NCBI RefSeq assembly: GCF_036884845.1
Contig: NZ_CP145732.1
Location: 2,294,001 to 2,358,000 of the forward strand
Direction: 5' to 3'
Origin: Pseudomonas sp. MAG733B
Lineage (GTDB): Bacteria > Pseudomonadota > Gammaproteobacteria > Pseudomonadales > Pseudomonadaceae
DNA: 64,000 nt
The notes under the pieces are model-generated. The model was not told the origin of the DNA. It was given only the letters and a program-made list of their open reading frames with translations, and did no database searches. The translations under genes were made by a program, and so were the position numbers. Below, piece by piece: positions 1 through 8,824 of the stretch (within the stretch, counting starts at the first letter, position 1; the number at the start of each line of letters is the position of its first letter).

Positions 1-776
1 AGCCGCTGGCCCAGGCGCTGGCCCGCGCGCAGTTGGCCGATGATCTGGAAGCGGCGCGGCTGCACGGCGAAACCGAGCAACTGCGCAGTGCCTTGCTGGC
101 GTCGGTGTCCCACGATTTGCGCACGCCGCTGACCTCCATGCGCGGCAGCATCGACAGTCTGTTGGCCCTCGGTGAAGCGATCCCGCTGGCGGATCGTCGC
201 GAACTGCTCGAAGGCACCCGCGATGAAGCCGAACGGCTCGATCGCTACATTCAAAACCTGCTGGACATGACCCGGCTCGGTCACGGCGCGCTGAAGCTGG
301 CGCGAGACTGGGTATCGCCGGCGGATATTGTCGGCAGTGCGCTCAATCGCCTGCGTGCGGTACTGGCGCCGTTGCAGGTCAGCACCGAAGTACCGGCAGA
401 ATTGCCGCTGCTGTTCGTCCACGCTGCGCTGATCGAGCAGGCGCTGATCAACGTGATGGAAAACGCCGCGCGTTTTTCGCCATCCCATGGGCGTTTGCAA
501 CTGCGCGCGGGGGCCGATGACAGTGAGTTGTTTTTTTCGGTGAGCGATGAAGGACCGGGGATTCCGGAGTCGGAACGGTCGAAGATTTTCGACATGTTCT
601 ACACCGCTGCGCGCGGTGATCGTGGCGGGCAGGGCACCGGGCTGGGATTGGCGATCTGTCAGGGCATGGTCGGCGCCCATGGCGGGCGGATCAGCGTCGC
701 CGACGGCATCGAAGGGCGCGGCACCTGCATCACCTTGCACCTGCCTTTGCAGGCTCAGCCAGCCTTTGAAAATTAA
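1..776 (+). CDS. kdpD: Sensor histidine kinase KdpD, C-terminal part (gene cut by the window edge)
   Basis: This is the 3' end of a membrane histidine kinase; the reading frame is open from position 3 to the TAA at 774-776. Visible are the H box (SHDLRTPL, phospho-acceptor His codon at 111-113), the N box (NVMENAARFS), and the G1 (DEGPGIP) and G2 (GTGLGLAI) ATP-binding motifs. The N-terminal KdpD domain, Usp domain and membrane segments would lie left of the window. The identification as KdpD rests on the H-box context and on the kdpE-type regulator that follows 68 bases later on the same strand. The pair controls the high-affinity K+ ATPase KdpFABC in characterised bacteria. The TTG at 33 is only an internal codon. 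Confidence 0.9.
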   Translation, partial: PLAQALARAQLADDLEAARLHGETEQLRSALLASVSHDLRTPLTSMRGSIDSLLALGEAIPLADRRELLEGTRDEAERLDRYIQNLLDMTRLGHGALKLARDWVSPADIVGSALNRLRAVLAPLQVSTEVPAELPLLFVHAALIEQALINVMENAARFSPSHGRLQLRAGADDSELFFSVSDEGPGIPESERSKIFDMFYTAARGDRGGQGTGLGLAICQGMVGAHGGRISVADGIEGRGTCITLHLPLQAQPAFEN

Positions 777-844
777 TGGCCGAAAGTGAAGCCTGATCGT
801 GCGTGCGTTACTCTCTAGCCACCTCTTTGTGTTGACGTGAATTC

Positions 845-1543
845 ATGAGCCAGACCGCGACCATTTTGGTCATCGACGACGAACCGCAGATCCGCAAATT
901 CCTGCGTATCAGCCTTGCTTCCCAAGGCTACAAAGTGCTGGAGGCCGGCACCGGCACCGAGGGGCTGGCCCAGGCTGCGTTGAACAAACCGGATTTGCTG
1001 GTGCTCGACCTCGGCTTGCCGGACATGGACGGTCAGCAAGTGCTGCGCGAGTTCCGCGAGTGGTCGACGGTGCCGGTGCTGGTGCTTTCTGTACGTGCCG
1101 GCGAAGGGCAGAAAGTCGAGGCGCTGGATGGCGGCGCCAATGACTACGTGACCAAGCCTTTCGGCATTCAGGAGTTCCTGGCGCGGATACGTGCGCTGTT
1201 GCGTCAGGCACCGATGGGCGAGGCCCAGCAAGCGGCGTTGACCTTCGGCCCGCTGACGGTGGACCTGGCCTATCGCCGGGTATTGCTCGAAGGTGTCGAA
1301 GTCGCGCTGACCCGCAAGGAATACGCAGTGCTGGCGCAGCTCGCGCGACATCCCGGGCGGGTCATCACCCAGCAACAATTGCTCAAGGACATCTGGGGAC
1401 CGACCCATACCGAAGACAGTCACTACCTGCGGATCGTGGTCGGGCACTTGCGGCAGAAACTGGCGGATGATCCGACCCAGCCGCGGTTTATCGTGACGGA
1501 GGCTGGGGTGGGGTATCGGTTGTTGAGTGAGGGCGGTTTTTAG
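845..1543 (+). CDS. kdpE: Response regulator KdpE, OmpR/PhoB family
   Basis: A 232-residue two-component regulator. The receiver domain (about 1-120) has the acidic pair D11/D12, the phospho-acceptor D55 (LVLDLGLPD) and K104 (TKPFG). The C-terminal winged-helix domain (about 130-228) carries the typical LTRKEYAVLAQLARHPGRVI and VGHLRQKL segments. It probably receives phosphate from the adjacent KdpD and activates kdpFABC transcription. It starts at an ATG 68 bases after the kdpD stop, so the two genes are likely cotranscribed. Downstream there is only a REP pair before a convergent gene. The family is certain; the KdpE name depends on its partner. Confidence 0.92.
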   Translation: MSQTATILVIDDEPQIRKFLRISLASQGYKVLEAGTGTEGLAQAALNKPDLLVLDLGLPDMDGQQVLREFREWSTVPVLVLSVRAGEGQKVEALDGGANDYVTKPFGIQEFLARIRALLRQAPMGEAQQAALTFGPLTVDLAYRRVLLEGVEVALTRKEYAVLAQLARHPGRVITQQQLLKDIWGPTHTEDSHYLRIVVGHLRQKLADDPTQPRFIVTEAGVGYRLLSEGGF

Positions 1544-1563
1544 TTTTGTGCTGAATGATCTGG

Positions 1564-1660
1564 CCCCATCGCGGGCAAGCCTTGCTCCTACGGATTTTCG
1601 GCATTCGCACGTTTTGTGAACGACGCTAATCCGTAGGAGCAAGGCTTGCCCGCGATGGGG
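1564..1660. repeat. REP pair (inverted, 32-bp perfect arms)
   Basis: Arms at 1564-1595 and 1629-1660 are perfect inverse complements around a GCGGGCAAGCCTTGCTCCTA core. It lies between convergent kdpE and the patatin gene, the typical position of Pseudomonas REP doublets. It could also end both transcripts. Confidence 0.85.
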
Positions 1661-1682
1661 GCCTCACATTCACCCGAGAACT

Positions 1683-2723
1683 TCAAGAATCCCGCTCATT
1701 CTCATACCGATCCATCGTATCCCGCGCAATCTCCCGCCCCAGCGCGATCAACTCCGGCGCCTTGTAAAACTCGAAAAACCGGCACACCCGCTTCGGCACG
1801 TTGATCAAAACGTCCGGCGGATACCCGGCAATCTTGTACTGCGCCAACGAAGTCTGCATCACTTCGAAACTCTGGTTGATCAAGTCCAGCAAGGACGCCG
1901 GGCCGACGTTGTCGATAATGAACGACCCGGTGGCGGACTTCGGCGCGCCTTCGCGTTCCGGGGCCGCAGCCGGTTGCTGGGCTTCCGGTGCGGCGGATTC
2001 GACCCACGGGTTGATCTCGGCCGCTTCGGCCATCAACGCTTCTTTCTCCAACAACAGCAATTGCTCGGCCTGTTTGCGCCGGAATGGCATCTTCGAACCG
2101 AGGGAATTGAGCAGGCTGTTGAAACGGCTTTTGAACGCCGCAGGGCGCTGGATCACCGGCAGTTGATAGTGGCGCTGGTTGGTGGAGTTGAGGTTGACCG
2201 CGATGATCAGATCGCAATGACTCGATACCACCGGCACGATCGGCAACGGGTTGAGAATGCCGCCGTCAACCAGCATGCGATTGCCCTGCATCACCGGCGT
2301 AAACAGGCTGGGAATCGCCGCCGAGGCGCGCATCGCCTGGTGCAGGCAACCTTCCTGGAACCAGATTTCCTGCTGGTTGGTCAGGTCGGTGGCCACAGCT
2401 GTGTACGGAATGCGCAGGTCTTCGATATTGATCTCGCCGACGATCTTGCGGATCTGTCCGAAGACCTTTTCCCCACGAATCGCCCCCAGGCGAAAACTGA
2501 CATCCACCAGACGCAATACATCGAGGTAATCCAGACTCTCGATCCAGTCGCGATATTCATCGAGCTTGCCAGCGGCGTAGATCCCACCGACCACTGCCCC
2601 CATGGAACAACCGGCGATACAGGCGATATCGTAGCCACGCCGTTCAATCTCCTGGATAACGCCGATATGGGCATAACCCCGGGCTCCACCCGAGCCCAAC
2701 ACCAGTGCGACACGCTTTTTCAT
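1683..2723 (-). CDS. Patatin-like phospholipase, RssA type
   Basis: A 346-residue cytoplasmic serine acyl hydrolase of the bacterial patatin family. The oxyanion loop GSGGARG (10-16), the nucleophile elbow GCSMG with S40, and the dyad Asp in VDGG (D153) are all present. The middle (about 200-280) is rich in Ala, Glu and Pro and probably disordered; the C-terminus adds a helical segment. The start at MKKRVALV is preferred over an ATG 48 bases upstream because GAGGG lies 6 bases before it. The family includes E. coli RssA; substrate and role cannot be read from sequence. It stands alone, convergent with kdpE. Confidence 0.88.
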   Translation of the reverse strand: MKKRVALVLGSGGARGYAHIGVIQEIERRGYDIACIAGCSMGAVVGGIYAAGKLDEYRDWIESLDYLDVLRLVDVSFRLGAIRGEKVFGQIRKIVGEINIEDLRIPYTAVATDLTNQQEIWFQEGCLHQAMRASAAIPSLFTPVMQGNRMLVDGGILNPLPIVPVVSSHCDLIIAVNLNSTNQRHYQLPVIQRPAAFKSRFNSLLNSLGSKMPFRRKQAEQLLLLEKEALMAEAAEINPWVESAAPEAQQPAAAPEREGAPKSATGSFIIDNVGPASLLDLINQSFEVMQTSLAQYKIAGYPPDVLINVPKRVCRFFEFYKAPELIALGREIARDTMDRYENERDS

Positions 2724-2944
2724 GAATCGCCCTCGTTTGAATGGTTCAACAATGCACCCATCGAGGGGCACGCTTCAATCGCCAAGGTCGCTCGGTACCG
2801 CGAACGCGTCGTTTTTTCGACACTTGTTGGCGGCGGATGGTTATTCTCGCCAGCGCTACAGTTTGCGCGGGCGATGGACGGCACTTTTCACGCGCCAGAC
2901 CGTCCTACCTGCATGACTGTTTTCCTATCTTTGAGGAGTGAGTG

Positions 2945-3223
2945 ATGAAAGCCTGGATCTGTGTGCCGCTGATTGCCCTGGCACTCGCCGGTTGCGCCGG
3001 TAAAACCGCTTATCGCGACAGCTGCGGTAGCAACCTCGATGCTGCATGGCACGAGCTGGACCTGGCCAAGGCCGAGGGTTTCGCCGGGAACGTCAGTTAC
3101 TCCAAGGCCTTGTCGCTGCTGACCGCGGCCAAGACCCAACAGCAATTCGAAGGCTTCGAAGGTTGCACCAAAAAGGCCGAGAAGGCGCGCTTCTATATTC
3201 GTGAGTCACGCGCCGGCCGTTGA
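2945..3223 (+). CDS. Small lipoprotein
   Basis: A 92-residue protein with a lipoprotein signal peptide: MKAWICVPLIALALAGC, with the lipobox LAGC placing the lipidated Cys at residue 17. The mature part is short, charged and helical, with two further cysteines (in SCGSN and EGCTKK) that could pair. A GAGGAG Shine-Dalgarno sits just upstream; the GTG at 2942 is too close to it. The family is not one I can name. It stands 46 bases before the CHAD gene in the same direction, so they may share a transcript. Confidence 0.8.
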   Translation: MKAWICVPLIALALAGCAGKTAYRDSCGSNLDAAWHELDLAKAEGFAGNVSYSKALSLLTAAKTQQQFEGFEGCTKKAEKARFYIRESRAGR

Positions 3224-3269
3224 GGCATGATGCAGGGCTACAGGGGACATTCGACTCAGGGAGCAAGTG

Positions 3270-4037
3270 ATGTCGGCATTGGTGGATCGGTTAGTGGCTC
3301 ATGTCTTGGGCCTGGAAGTTCGAGTACTGGCCTGTCAGGCGCGATTGAGTGCGCGCATCGACCCTGAAGCCTTGCATGACCTGCGGACCACGGTGCGCCG
3401 TTTGCGCAGTCTGCTGCGGCCATTGCGCGGATTGCCCGGTGTCGAGCAGCTGGAAACGGCGGCCTCCGGCGTCGGCGACCTGACCACGCCGTGGCGCGAT
3501 CGTGAAGTGTTGGCGGCTTACTTGCTAAAACACGACCAACCCGAAGCCGCTCAGCGCCGGTTAGCGCAGATGGCCGAGGCTTATCCGGCGGTCGCGACGA
3601 GTACCGAGCTCGCGCAATTGCTGGTCATCCTTGATGCCTTTCCACGTTTTTTGCGAGCCTCTCAACGTCAGGGTTTGCTCAAGGGATTGGGCAAGCGCAT
3701 TGAGAAACGCCTGGGCAAACAGTGGAAGAAACTCGACGAAGCCCTGCACGATCCCGCCCATGACCGCCATCGTTTGCGCCTGCTGATCAAGCGCGTGCGC
3801 TATGGCATCGATGCCTATCCCGAACTGGATCGCTTGCCGAAAGCGGCGATGCCCCGATTGAAATCGGCACAGGGCGCTTTAGGCGACTGGCACGACTGCC
3901 TGCAATGGCTGGCCATTGCCGAGCAGGAAGCCGATTTACAACCGTGTGTCGCAGTCTGGCAAGCCACCATGGCCAAGGCCGAACAACGCGCCGACCGCGT
4001 GCTGGACAAGCTCAGCGCAGACTGCTTCAAATCCTGA
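3270..4037 (+). CDS. CHAD domain protein
   Basis: A 255-residue helical protein whose N-terminus carries the CHAD signature HDLRTTVRRLRSLLRPL (about 37-53), with a matching second repeat near HRLRLLIKRVRYGIDAY. CHAD domains bind polyphosphate through conserved His and basic residues. Here the domain stands alone, without the adenylate-cyclase-like CYTH domain found in some relatives. ATG 3270 is preferred to the GTG at 3267, with GGGAG about 7 bases upstream. The exact function is unknown; association with polyphosphate is inferred from the family. Confidence 0.83.
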   Translation: MSALVDRLVAHVLGLEVRVLACQARLSARIDPEALHDLRTTVRRLRSLLRPLRGLPGVEQLETAASGVGDLTTPWRDREVLAAYLLKHDQPEAAQRRLAQMAEAYPAVATSTELAQLLVILDAFPRFLRASQRQGLLKGLGKRIEKRLGKQWKKLDEALHDPAHDRHRLRLLIKRVRYGIDAYPELDRLPKAAMPRLKSAQGALGDWHDCLQWLAIAEQEADLQPCVAVWQATMAKAEQRADRVLDKLSADCFKS

Positions 4038-4054
4038 GAACACCAAAAATCCAA

Positions 4055-4144
4055 TGTGGGAGCGGGCTTGCTCGCGAAAGCGGTGTGTCAGTCAGAGTAT
4101 ATGTCGACTGATCCACCACTTTCGCAAGCAAGCCCGCTCCCACA
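4055..4144. repeat. REP pair (GTGGGAGCGGGCTTGC type)
   Basis: Arms at 4055-4080 and 4119-4144 are inverted copies of the GTGGGAGCGGGCTTGCTCGC type with a mismatch or two. The pair fills the gap between the CHAD gene and the thioesterase gene, both on the plus strand. Confidence 0.82.
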
Positions 4145-4278
4145 ATGGATCGCCTTTGATACTGGTATCAATGTTCCGCATGCGGCCCATCTGTCAGTCA
4201 ATTTGGCCGGAATGTGCGCTGTACAGCCTTCGCCGGCTGGTTAAGATCCCTTCATCCTTTTCTGCTCCTGAGGTTTTC

Positions 4279-5076
4279 ATGCGCTTCTCCGATCTGCTCG
4301 ACGCCGTCCGCCGCCAGCCGCTGGAGTTGTCTATCCCGGCTTCTTGGGCGCAGGGCCGCGCCAGTTTCGGTGGTTTGGTGGCCGCTTTGCAGTACGAAGC
4401 CATGCGCGCAAAAGTCCCGGCGGATCGGCCGGTGCGTTCGCTGGCGATTACTTTCGTAGGACCTGTCGAGCCGGAAGTGCCGGTCAGTTTTGAAGTCGAT
4501 GTGTTGCGCGAAGGCAAAGCCGTCAGTCAAGTGCTGGGGCGGGCGATGCAGAAGGGTCAGGTGGTGACGTTGATTCAGGGCAGCTTCGGCGCCTCGCGTC
4601 CCTCGGAAGTGGCGGTGAAATCAGAGCCCGCGCCCGAGATGAAGCATTGGGACGATTGCCAGGAACTGCCGTTCATAGAGGGCGTCATTCCGGAATTCAT
4701 GCGGCACCTGGCGATGCGCTGGAGTGTCGGCGGCTTGCCGTTCTCCGGCAGTACGTCTCGCCAGATGGGGGGTTGGGTACGCTTGCGCGGTGATGTGAAG
4801 GAAGAGGCGGTCAGCGAGGCGCACATCCTCGCGCTGGTAGACGCCTGGCCTCCGGCCGTGATGCCGTTCCTGAAGAAACCGGCGATGGGCAGCACGCTGA
4901 CCTGGACCATCGAGTTCGTGCAGCCGCTGCTGGAATTGAGCACGCTGGACTGGTGCAAATACCTTGTGGAAACCGAGCACGCCGCCGACGGCTACGGCCA
5001 CGCTGCGGCCAAGATGTGGGACGCTGAAGGTCGATTGATTGCCATGAGCCGGCAAACGGTGACGGTGTTCGCCTGA
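4279..5076 (+). CDS. Acyl-CoA thioesterase family protein (double hot-dog, TesB-like)
   Basis: A 265-residue protein resembling the thioesterase family with two tandem hot-dog domains. The N-terminal half contains the substrate-tunnel segment QGRASFGGLVAALQYEAM (about 25-42). The C-terminal half has LALVDAWPPAVMP (about 181-193) and ends with the MSRQTVTVFA strand typical of the family. It probably hydrolyses an acyl-CoA in the cytosol; chain-length preference is unknown. The reading frame is open further upstream, but TGAGG sits about 6 bases before the ATG at 4279 and nothing upstream of that looks like family sequence. Confidence 0.82.
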   Translation: MRFSDLLDAVRRQPLELSIPASWAQGRASFGGLVAALQYEAMRAKVPADRPVRSLAITFVGPVEPEVPVSFEVDVLREGKAVSQVLGRAMQKGQVVTLIQGSFGASRPSEVAVKSEPAPEMKHWDDCQELPFIEGVIPEFMRHLAMRWSVGGLPFSGSTSRQMGGWVRLRGDVKEEAVSEAHILALVDAWPPAVMPFLKKPAMGSTLTWTIEFVQPLLELSTLDWCKYLVETEHAADGYGHAAAKMWDAEGRLIAMSRQTVTVFA

Positions 5077-5442
5077 TCAATGACGGCGGTGGCGCTCACG
5101 CCAGGCGCGCCACCAGCCGCCACTGAGGAAAAACCTTGGGAAGGTCAGAAACTGCTCGACCAGCAGACGCGAGACGGCGTCTTTACGATCGCTGAACGGC
5201 TCGGAGGCTTCAACCTCTAGGCTATGACCATGACGCTGCAAACCGAGCGCGGCGATCACGCCGATGATGCCGATGGCGAAGTTCGCCAGATTCAGGCCGA
5301 ACACCCCGGACACAATCAGCAAAAACGCCACGATGAACAGCGGCACGGCAATAAGGTGCAACACCAGATTGGTCGGGTGCTGGTGATTGTTCGGGTAGGC
5401 ACGCCATTGCCAGGCGTGAAGGTTGGGGTGACGTTTGCCCAT
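5077..5442 (-). CDS. DUF962/Mpo1-like membrane protein
   Basis: A 121-residue protein with the NNHQHPTNLVLHLIAVPLF motif of the Mpo1/DUF962 family, two central hydrophobic segments (about 30-50 and 52-70) and a conserved LGLQRHGHSLE stretch. Yeast Mpo1 is an Fe(II)-dependent dioxygenase of fatty acid alpha-oxidation with His ligands; whether this bacterial member has that activity is unknown. The start at MGKRHPNL is chosen because GAGGA sits 8 bases upstream; two earlier in-frame Met codons lack this. It converges with the thioesterase gene and abuts its stop codon. Confidence 0.72.
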   Translation of the reverse strand: MGKRHPNLHAWQWRAYPNNHQHPTNLVLHLIAVPLFIVAFLLIVSGVFGLNLANFAIGIIGVIAALGLQRHGHSLEVEASEPFSDRKDAVSRLLVEQFLTFPRFFLSGGWWRAWRERHRRH

Positions 5443-5569
5443 GATGCTGATCCTCAAGTCCATGTTGAACACATGCTTGAAGAATAGGCCCGCTAAATGC
5501 AGGCGGCGAATCGAGCTTGGCTATCGAAGTGATAGGCGCCATGGGCAATCTTGATGCTGGGGTCTGCCG

Positions 5570-6109
5570 CTATGGCTGACTCAACGCAATCTCGATCAAC
5601 CGATGCAACTCCTCGGCCTCCAGCGGCGCCTCGGAAAACAGAATGCGAAACACGATAGGGGCCGCGACCAGGTTGATCAGTCGATCGACACCAGGCTTCG
5701 GCTGATCCGGATAACGATCGAGAATGACCTGCAACTGCCCGCCAATGATCGTCGCGCAGTAACTCGGCTTGAGGCTCGATTGCACGTCGCGCAGCATGTT
5801 GCGACCGGGCGCGGAGCTCATTTCGTCCAGATATTGCTCCGCCCAGGCGCGCACATCGCCATGCAGGCTGCCGGTGTTGGCCGATTCGGTTTCCGGTTGC
5901 ATGCGGGCAAGCGCAACGTCCGCGAGCAACGCCGACAAATCACCCCAACGCCGATAAATGGTCGAGGGCGTAACACCGGCGCGCGCAGCGATCTGCGGCA
6001 CCGTCACGCTGGCGCGGTCTTGCTCTTCGAGCAGTTCGCGCACAGCGGTATGAATTGATTCTTGTACCCGGGCACTGCGGCCACCGGGACGTAAAGTGGG
6101 AGCGGTCAT
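5570..6109 (-). CDS. TetR-family transcriptional regulator
   Basis: A 179-residue repressor-type protein. The N-terminal helix-turn-helix (about 15-60) reads VTVPQIAARAGVTPSTIYRRWGD, a classical TetR pattern. The C-terminal part is a ligand-binding and dimerisation domain of the TetR C-terminal type. The MTAPTLRPGG start (GGAAC just upstream) is preferred over an ATG 78 bases earlier. It diverges from the MFS exporter gene, with a strong palindrome between them, so it probably represses both genes. The inducer is unknown. Confidence 0.88.
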   Translation of the reverse strand: MTAPTLRPGGRSARVQESIHTAVRELLEEQDRASVTVPQIAARAGVTPSTIYRRWGDLSALLADVALARMQPETESANTGSLHGDVRAWAEQYLDEMSSAPGRNMLRDVQSSLKPSYCATIIGGQLQVILDRYPDQPKPGVDRLINLVAAPIVFRILFSEAPLEAEELHRLIEIALSQP

Positions 6110-6193
6110 CACGTGGTTCCTGTCTCGCGCCGGGATCTGTGTCGACAGAGCGCCGGTTCTGAAAAGCAATGCATCGGACCTTAACACAAAGAA

Positions 6194-6210
6194 TTTGCTT
6201 TAAGCGCAAA
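6194..6210. promoter_or_regulatory. Imperfect palindrome upstream of tetR, candidate operator
   Basis: TTTGC-N7-GCAAA with further near-symmetry inside. It lies 85 bases upstream of the TetR start and would suit autoregulation. It shares the AAAGC/GCAAA half-site vocabulary with the longer palindrome at 6222-6254. Confidence 0.4.
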
Positions 6211-6221
6211 CCGGTAGCACA

Positions 6222-6254
6222 CTCCGCAAAAGCAAAAAATTAGCTTTTGCGGAG
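6222..6254. promoter_or_regulatory. Perfect 12-bp inverted repeat, candidate TetR operator over the MFS Shine-Dalgarno
   Basis: CTCCGCAAAAGC (6222-6233) and GCTTTTGCGGAG (6243-6254) are exact inverse complements around an A/T-rich 9-base spacer. The right arm contains the GGAG ribosome binding site of the MFS gene. The element could be a repressor site, an RNA hairpin hiding the ribosome site, or both. Confidence 0.6.
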
Positions 6255-6261
6255 ATTTTCC

Positions 6262-7458
6262 ATGTCCAGTTCCCATTCAAACCGTGCAAGCCTGTGGTTC
6301 CTGGCAATCACCTTGCTCAGTTTTCTGGCGGCTTCCACTGCGCCGACACCGTTGTATCAATTGTATCAAGAGCAACTGCAATTCTCGTCTGCCGTGCTGA
6401 CCCTGATTTTCGGCGTGTACGCTCTCAGCCTGCTGGCGGCGCTATTGACGGTCGGTTCGCTCTCGGACTTTCTTGGACGCAAACCGGTGATCTTCACGGC
6501 AGTGATGCTCAATGCCGTGGCGATGCTGTTGTTCATCTACGCCGACAGCGTCACTTGGCTGCTCAGTGCCCGAGTACTGCAAGGCTTCGCCACCGGCATG
6601 GCGACTGCTGTGTTGAGTGCAACGCTGCTGGACACCGATCGCCAGCAAGGGCCGTTGATCAACAGCGTGGCCCCGTTGATCGGCATGGCGCTGGGCGGAC
6701 TGGGATGCGGTTTGCTGGCGCAGTTTGCGCCGGCGCCGTTGCACTTGACCTATTGGCTACTGCTGGCTTTGTTCGCGATGCAGGCCGTGTACGTCTGGCG
6801 TTTGCCGGAGAGTGTCTCGTCACAGCCCGGTGCCTGGGCCTCGTTGCGGCCAACACTGCATGTACCGGTTCAGGCGCGTTCTACTTTGTGGCGAGTGCTG
6901 CCGCTTAACACTGCGACCTGGGCGCTCGGCGGTTTTTACGCTTCCCTGGCGCCATCCCTGGTGCGCACGGCGACTGGCTCGACGTCGAACCTGATCGGCG
7001 GCGCGACTGTCGCCGCACTGACTTTGACGGGCGCGTTGATGATCTACACGTTGCGCAATCGTGCCGCCGCCAGATCATTGCAGTTGGGAGCCAGCCTGCT
7101 GCCGATCGGCCTGATCCTCATTCTGTTGGGTGTGCACAGCGCCAGCCTGCCGCTGTTTTTCCTTGGCACCCTCATCGCCGGGTGTGGCTTTGGCGCCGGC
7201 TTCCTCGGTGCCGTACGCAGTCTGGTGCCACTGGCCTTGCCCCATGAACGGGCCGGGTTGATGTCGGCGTATTACGTGCTCAGTTATCTGGCGTTCTGCC
7301 TGCCGTCGCTGCTGGCCGGCAATCTCACGCACATCTTTGGGCTGGTCACCACTACCGATGGTTATGGTGCGGTGTTGATCATCCTGTCGCTCAGCGCCTT
7401 GATCGCGTTGATGCGCCAGCGCTCGGTCAGCGCTTGCAGCGCTACCGGACAGCCATAA
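6262..7458 (+). CDS. MFS transporter, drug-efflux type
   Basis: A 398-residue inner-membrane protein with about 12 hydrophobic segments. The loop after the second segment has the MFS motif A form GSLSDFLGRKPV (about 71-82), and PTPLYQLYQ lies after the first. It is likely a proton-driven exporter of small hydrophobic compounds; the substrate is unknown. ATG 6262 follows GGAG at 6251-6254. The divergent TetR gene and the palindrome over its ribosome binding site suggest it is induced by its own substrate. Confidence 0.87.
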   Translation: MSSSHSNRASLWFLAITLLSFLAASTAPTPLYQLYQEQLQFSSAVLTLIFGVYALSLLAALLTVGSLSDFLGRKPVIFTAVMLNAVAMLLFIYADSVTWLLSARVLQGFATGMATAVLSATLLDTDRQQGPLINSVAPLIGMALGGLGCGLLAQFAPAPLHLTYWLLLALFAMQAVYVWRLPESVSSQPGAWASLRPTLHVPVQARSTLWRVLPLNTATWALGGFYASLAPSLVRTATGSTSNLIGGATVAALTLTGALMIYTLRNRAAARSLQLGASLLPIGLILILLGVHSASLPLFFLGTLIAGCGFGAGFLGAVRSLVPLALPHERAGLMSAYYVLSYLAFCLPSLLAGNLTHIFGLVTTTDGYGAVLIILSLSALIALMRQRSVSACSATGQP

Positions 7459-7577
7459 AAAAGCGGGTTGCTGTTTGTATCTGCAAAATAGATAACAGTT
7501 AGAGATATTACCCGTTATATAGATATTCGATCCGGATCTATGATGGGCTCCACCTCACCAGAGGACAGGAGTTCGTC

Positions 7578-8726
7578 ATGACATGCCCCAACGCCAAGCC
7601 CGGCATCAAACCTTTCAGTCACTTACAGCACCCGCGTGAGGTGATTCGCCAGTTCACTCCGAATTGGTTCGCCGCCACCATGGGCACCGGTGTGCTGGCC
7701 TTGGCGTTGGCGCAATTGCCCATCGGCAATTCCGTTTTGCACGGCATTGCCGAAGTCCTTTGGCTGTTCAATATCTTTCTGTTTCTGTTGTTCACGGCAC
7801 TGTACGCGGCGCGTTGGCTGCTGTTTTTCGATGAGGCGCGGCGGATTTTCGGCCACTCTACGGTTTCGATGTTTTTCGGCACCATTCCCATGGGCCTGGC
7901 GACCATCATCAACGGCTTTCTGCTGTTCGGTTTGCCGCGCTGGGGAGAAGGCGTGATTCAACTGGCCGAGGTGCTGTGGTGGCTGGATGTGGCGATGTCG
8001 CTGGCGTGCGGGGTGCTGATTCCTTACATGATGTTCACCCGCCAGGAGCACAGTATCGACCAGATGACTGCCGTCTGGCTGCTGCCAGTGGTGGCAGCGG
8101 AAGTGGCCGCCGCCAGCGGTGGCTTGCTGGCGCCACACCTGGTTGATGCTCACTCGCAACTGGTGGTGCTGGTGACCAGCTATGTGCTCTGGGCATTTTC
8201 CCTGCCGGTGGCGTTCAGCATTCTGACGATTCTGCTGTTGCGCATGGCGCTGCACAAATTGCCCCACGAAAACATGGCCGCTTCCAGTTGGCTGGCATTG
8301 GGGCCGATCGGCACCGGTGCGCTGGGCATGTTGCTGTTGGGCGCCGACGCTCCGGCAATCTTCGCCGCGAATGGCATGGCGGGTATCGGTGAAATCGCTG
8401 CCGGGTTGGGTCTGGTTGCCGGTATCACCCTGTGGGGCTTCGGCTTGTGGTGGATGCTGATGGCGGTGTTGATCACCCTGCGTTATCTGCGCGCCGGCAT
8501 ACCTTTCAACCTTGGCTGGTGGGGCTTCACCTTTCCGTTGGGCGTCTATTCCCTGGCAACGCTGAAATTGGCCAGTACCTTGAACCTGACGTTTTTCGCG
8601 GTCTTCGGCTGCCTGCTGGTGGCATTGCTGGCGGTGATGTGGCTGATCGTCGGCAAGCGCACGCTGCAAGGCGCATGGCGCGGTGAGTTGTTTGTGTCGC
8701 CATGCATTGCAGGTTTGAAGAAATAA
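7578..8726 (+). CDS. TehA/SLAC1-type anion channel or C4-dicarboxylate/sulfite transporter (TDT family)
   Basis: A 382-residue membrane protein with ten hydrophobic segments. The N-terminal signature FTPNWFAATMGTGVLALAL is that of the tellurite-resistance/dicarboxylate transporter family, which includes TehA, plant SLAC1 and the sulfite pump Ssu1. Transport of an anion across the inner membrane is expected; tellurite resistance should not be assumed. AGGACAGGAG precedes the ATG. It is followed by the lplT-plsC gene in the same direction, 98 bases later, with a long imperfect inverted repeat between (GTGGCCTGG at 8748, CCAGGCCAC at 8786). Confidence 0.85.
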   Translation: MTCPNAKPGIKPFSHLQHPREVIRQFTPNWFAATMGTGVLALALAQLPIGNSVLHGIAEVLWLFNIFLFLLFTALYAARWLLFFDEARRIFGHSTVSMFFGTIPMGLATIINGFLLFGLPRWGEGVIQLAEVLWWLDVAMSLACGVLIPYMMFTRQEHSIDQMTAVWLLPVVAAEVAAASGGLLAPHLVDAHSQLVVLVTSYVLWAFSLPVAFSILTILLLRMALHKLPHENMAASSWLALGPIGTGALGMLLLGADAPAIFAANGMAGIGEIAAGLGLVAGITLWGFGLWWMLMAVLITLRYLRAGIPFNLGWWGFTFPLGVYSLATLKLASTLNLTFFAVFGCLLVALLAVMWLIVGKRTLQGAWRGELFVSPCIAGLKK

Positions 8727-8824
8727 CCTGCGAAGTTTAGGTAATGTGTGGCCTGGATCGACGATCGACATTCCAATCAAAGAACCCAGGCCACTCTTTA
8801 CCCAACATCAGGGACACATGGACG

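Noticed and set aside
1564..1660. Regular repeats resembling a CRISPR array
   Set aside because: REP doublets are single inverted pairs in separate gaps, without unique spacers at fixed spacing.
3916..4278. N-terminal extension of the thioesterase gene
   Set aside because: It overlaps the end of the CHAD gene and the REP pair; no family sequence or ribosome site lies there.
7623..8780. 385-codon minus-strand frame under the TehA-like gene
   Set aside because: Shadow of the transporter; the His/Gln-rich translation is typical of antisense frames in GC-rich DNA.
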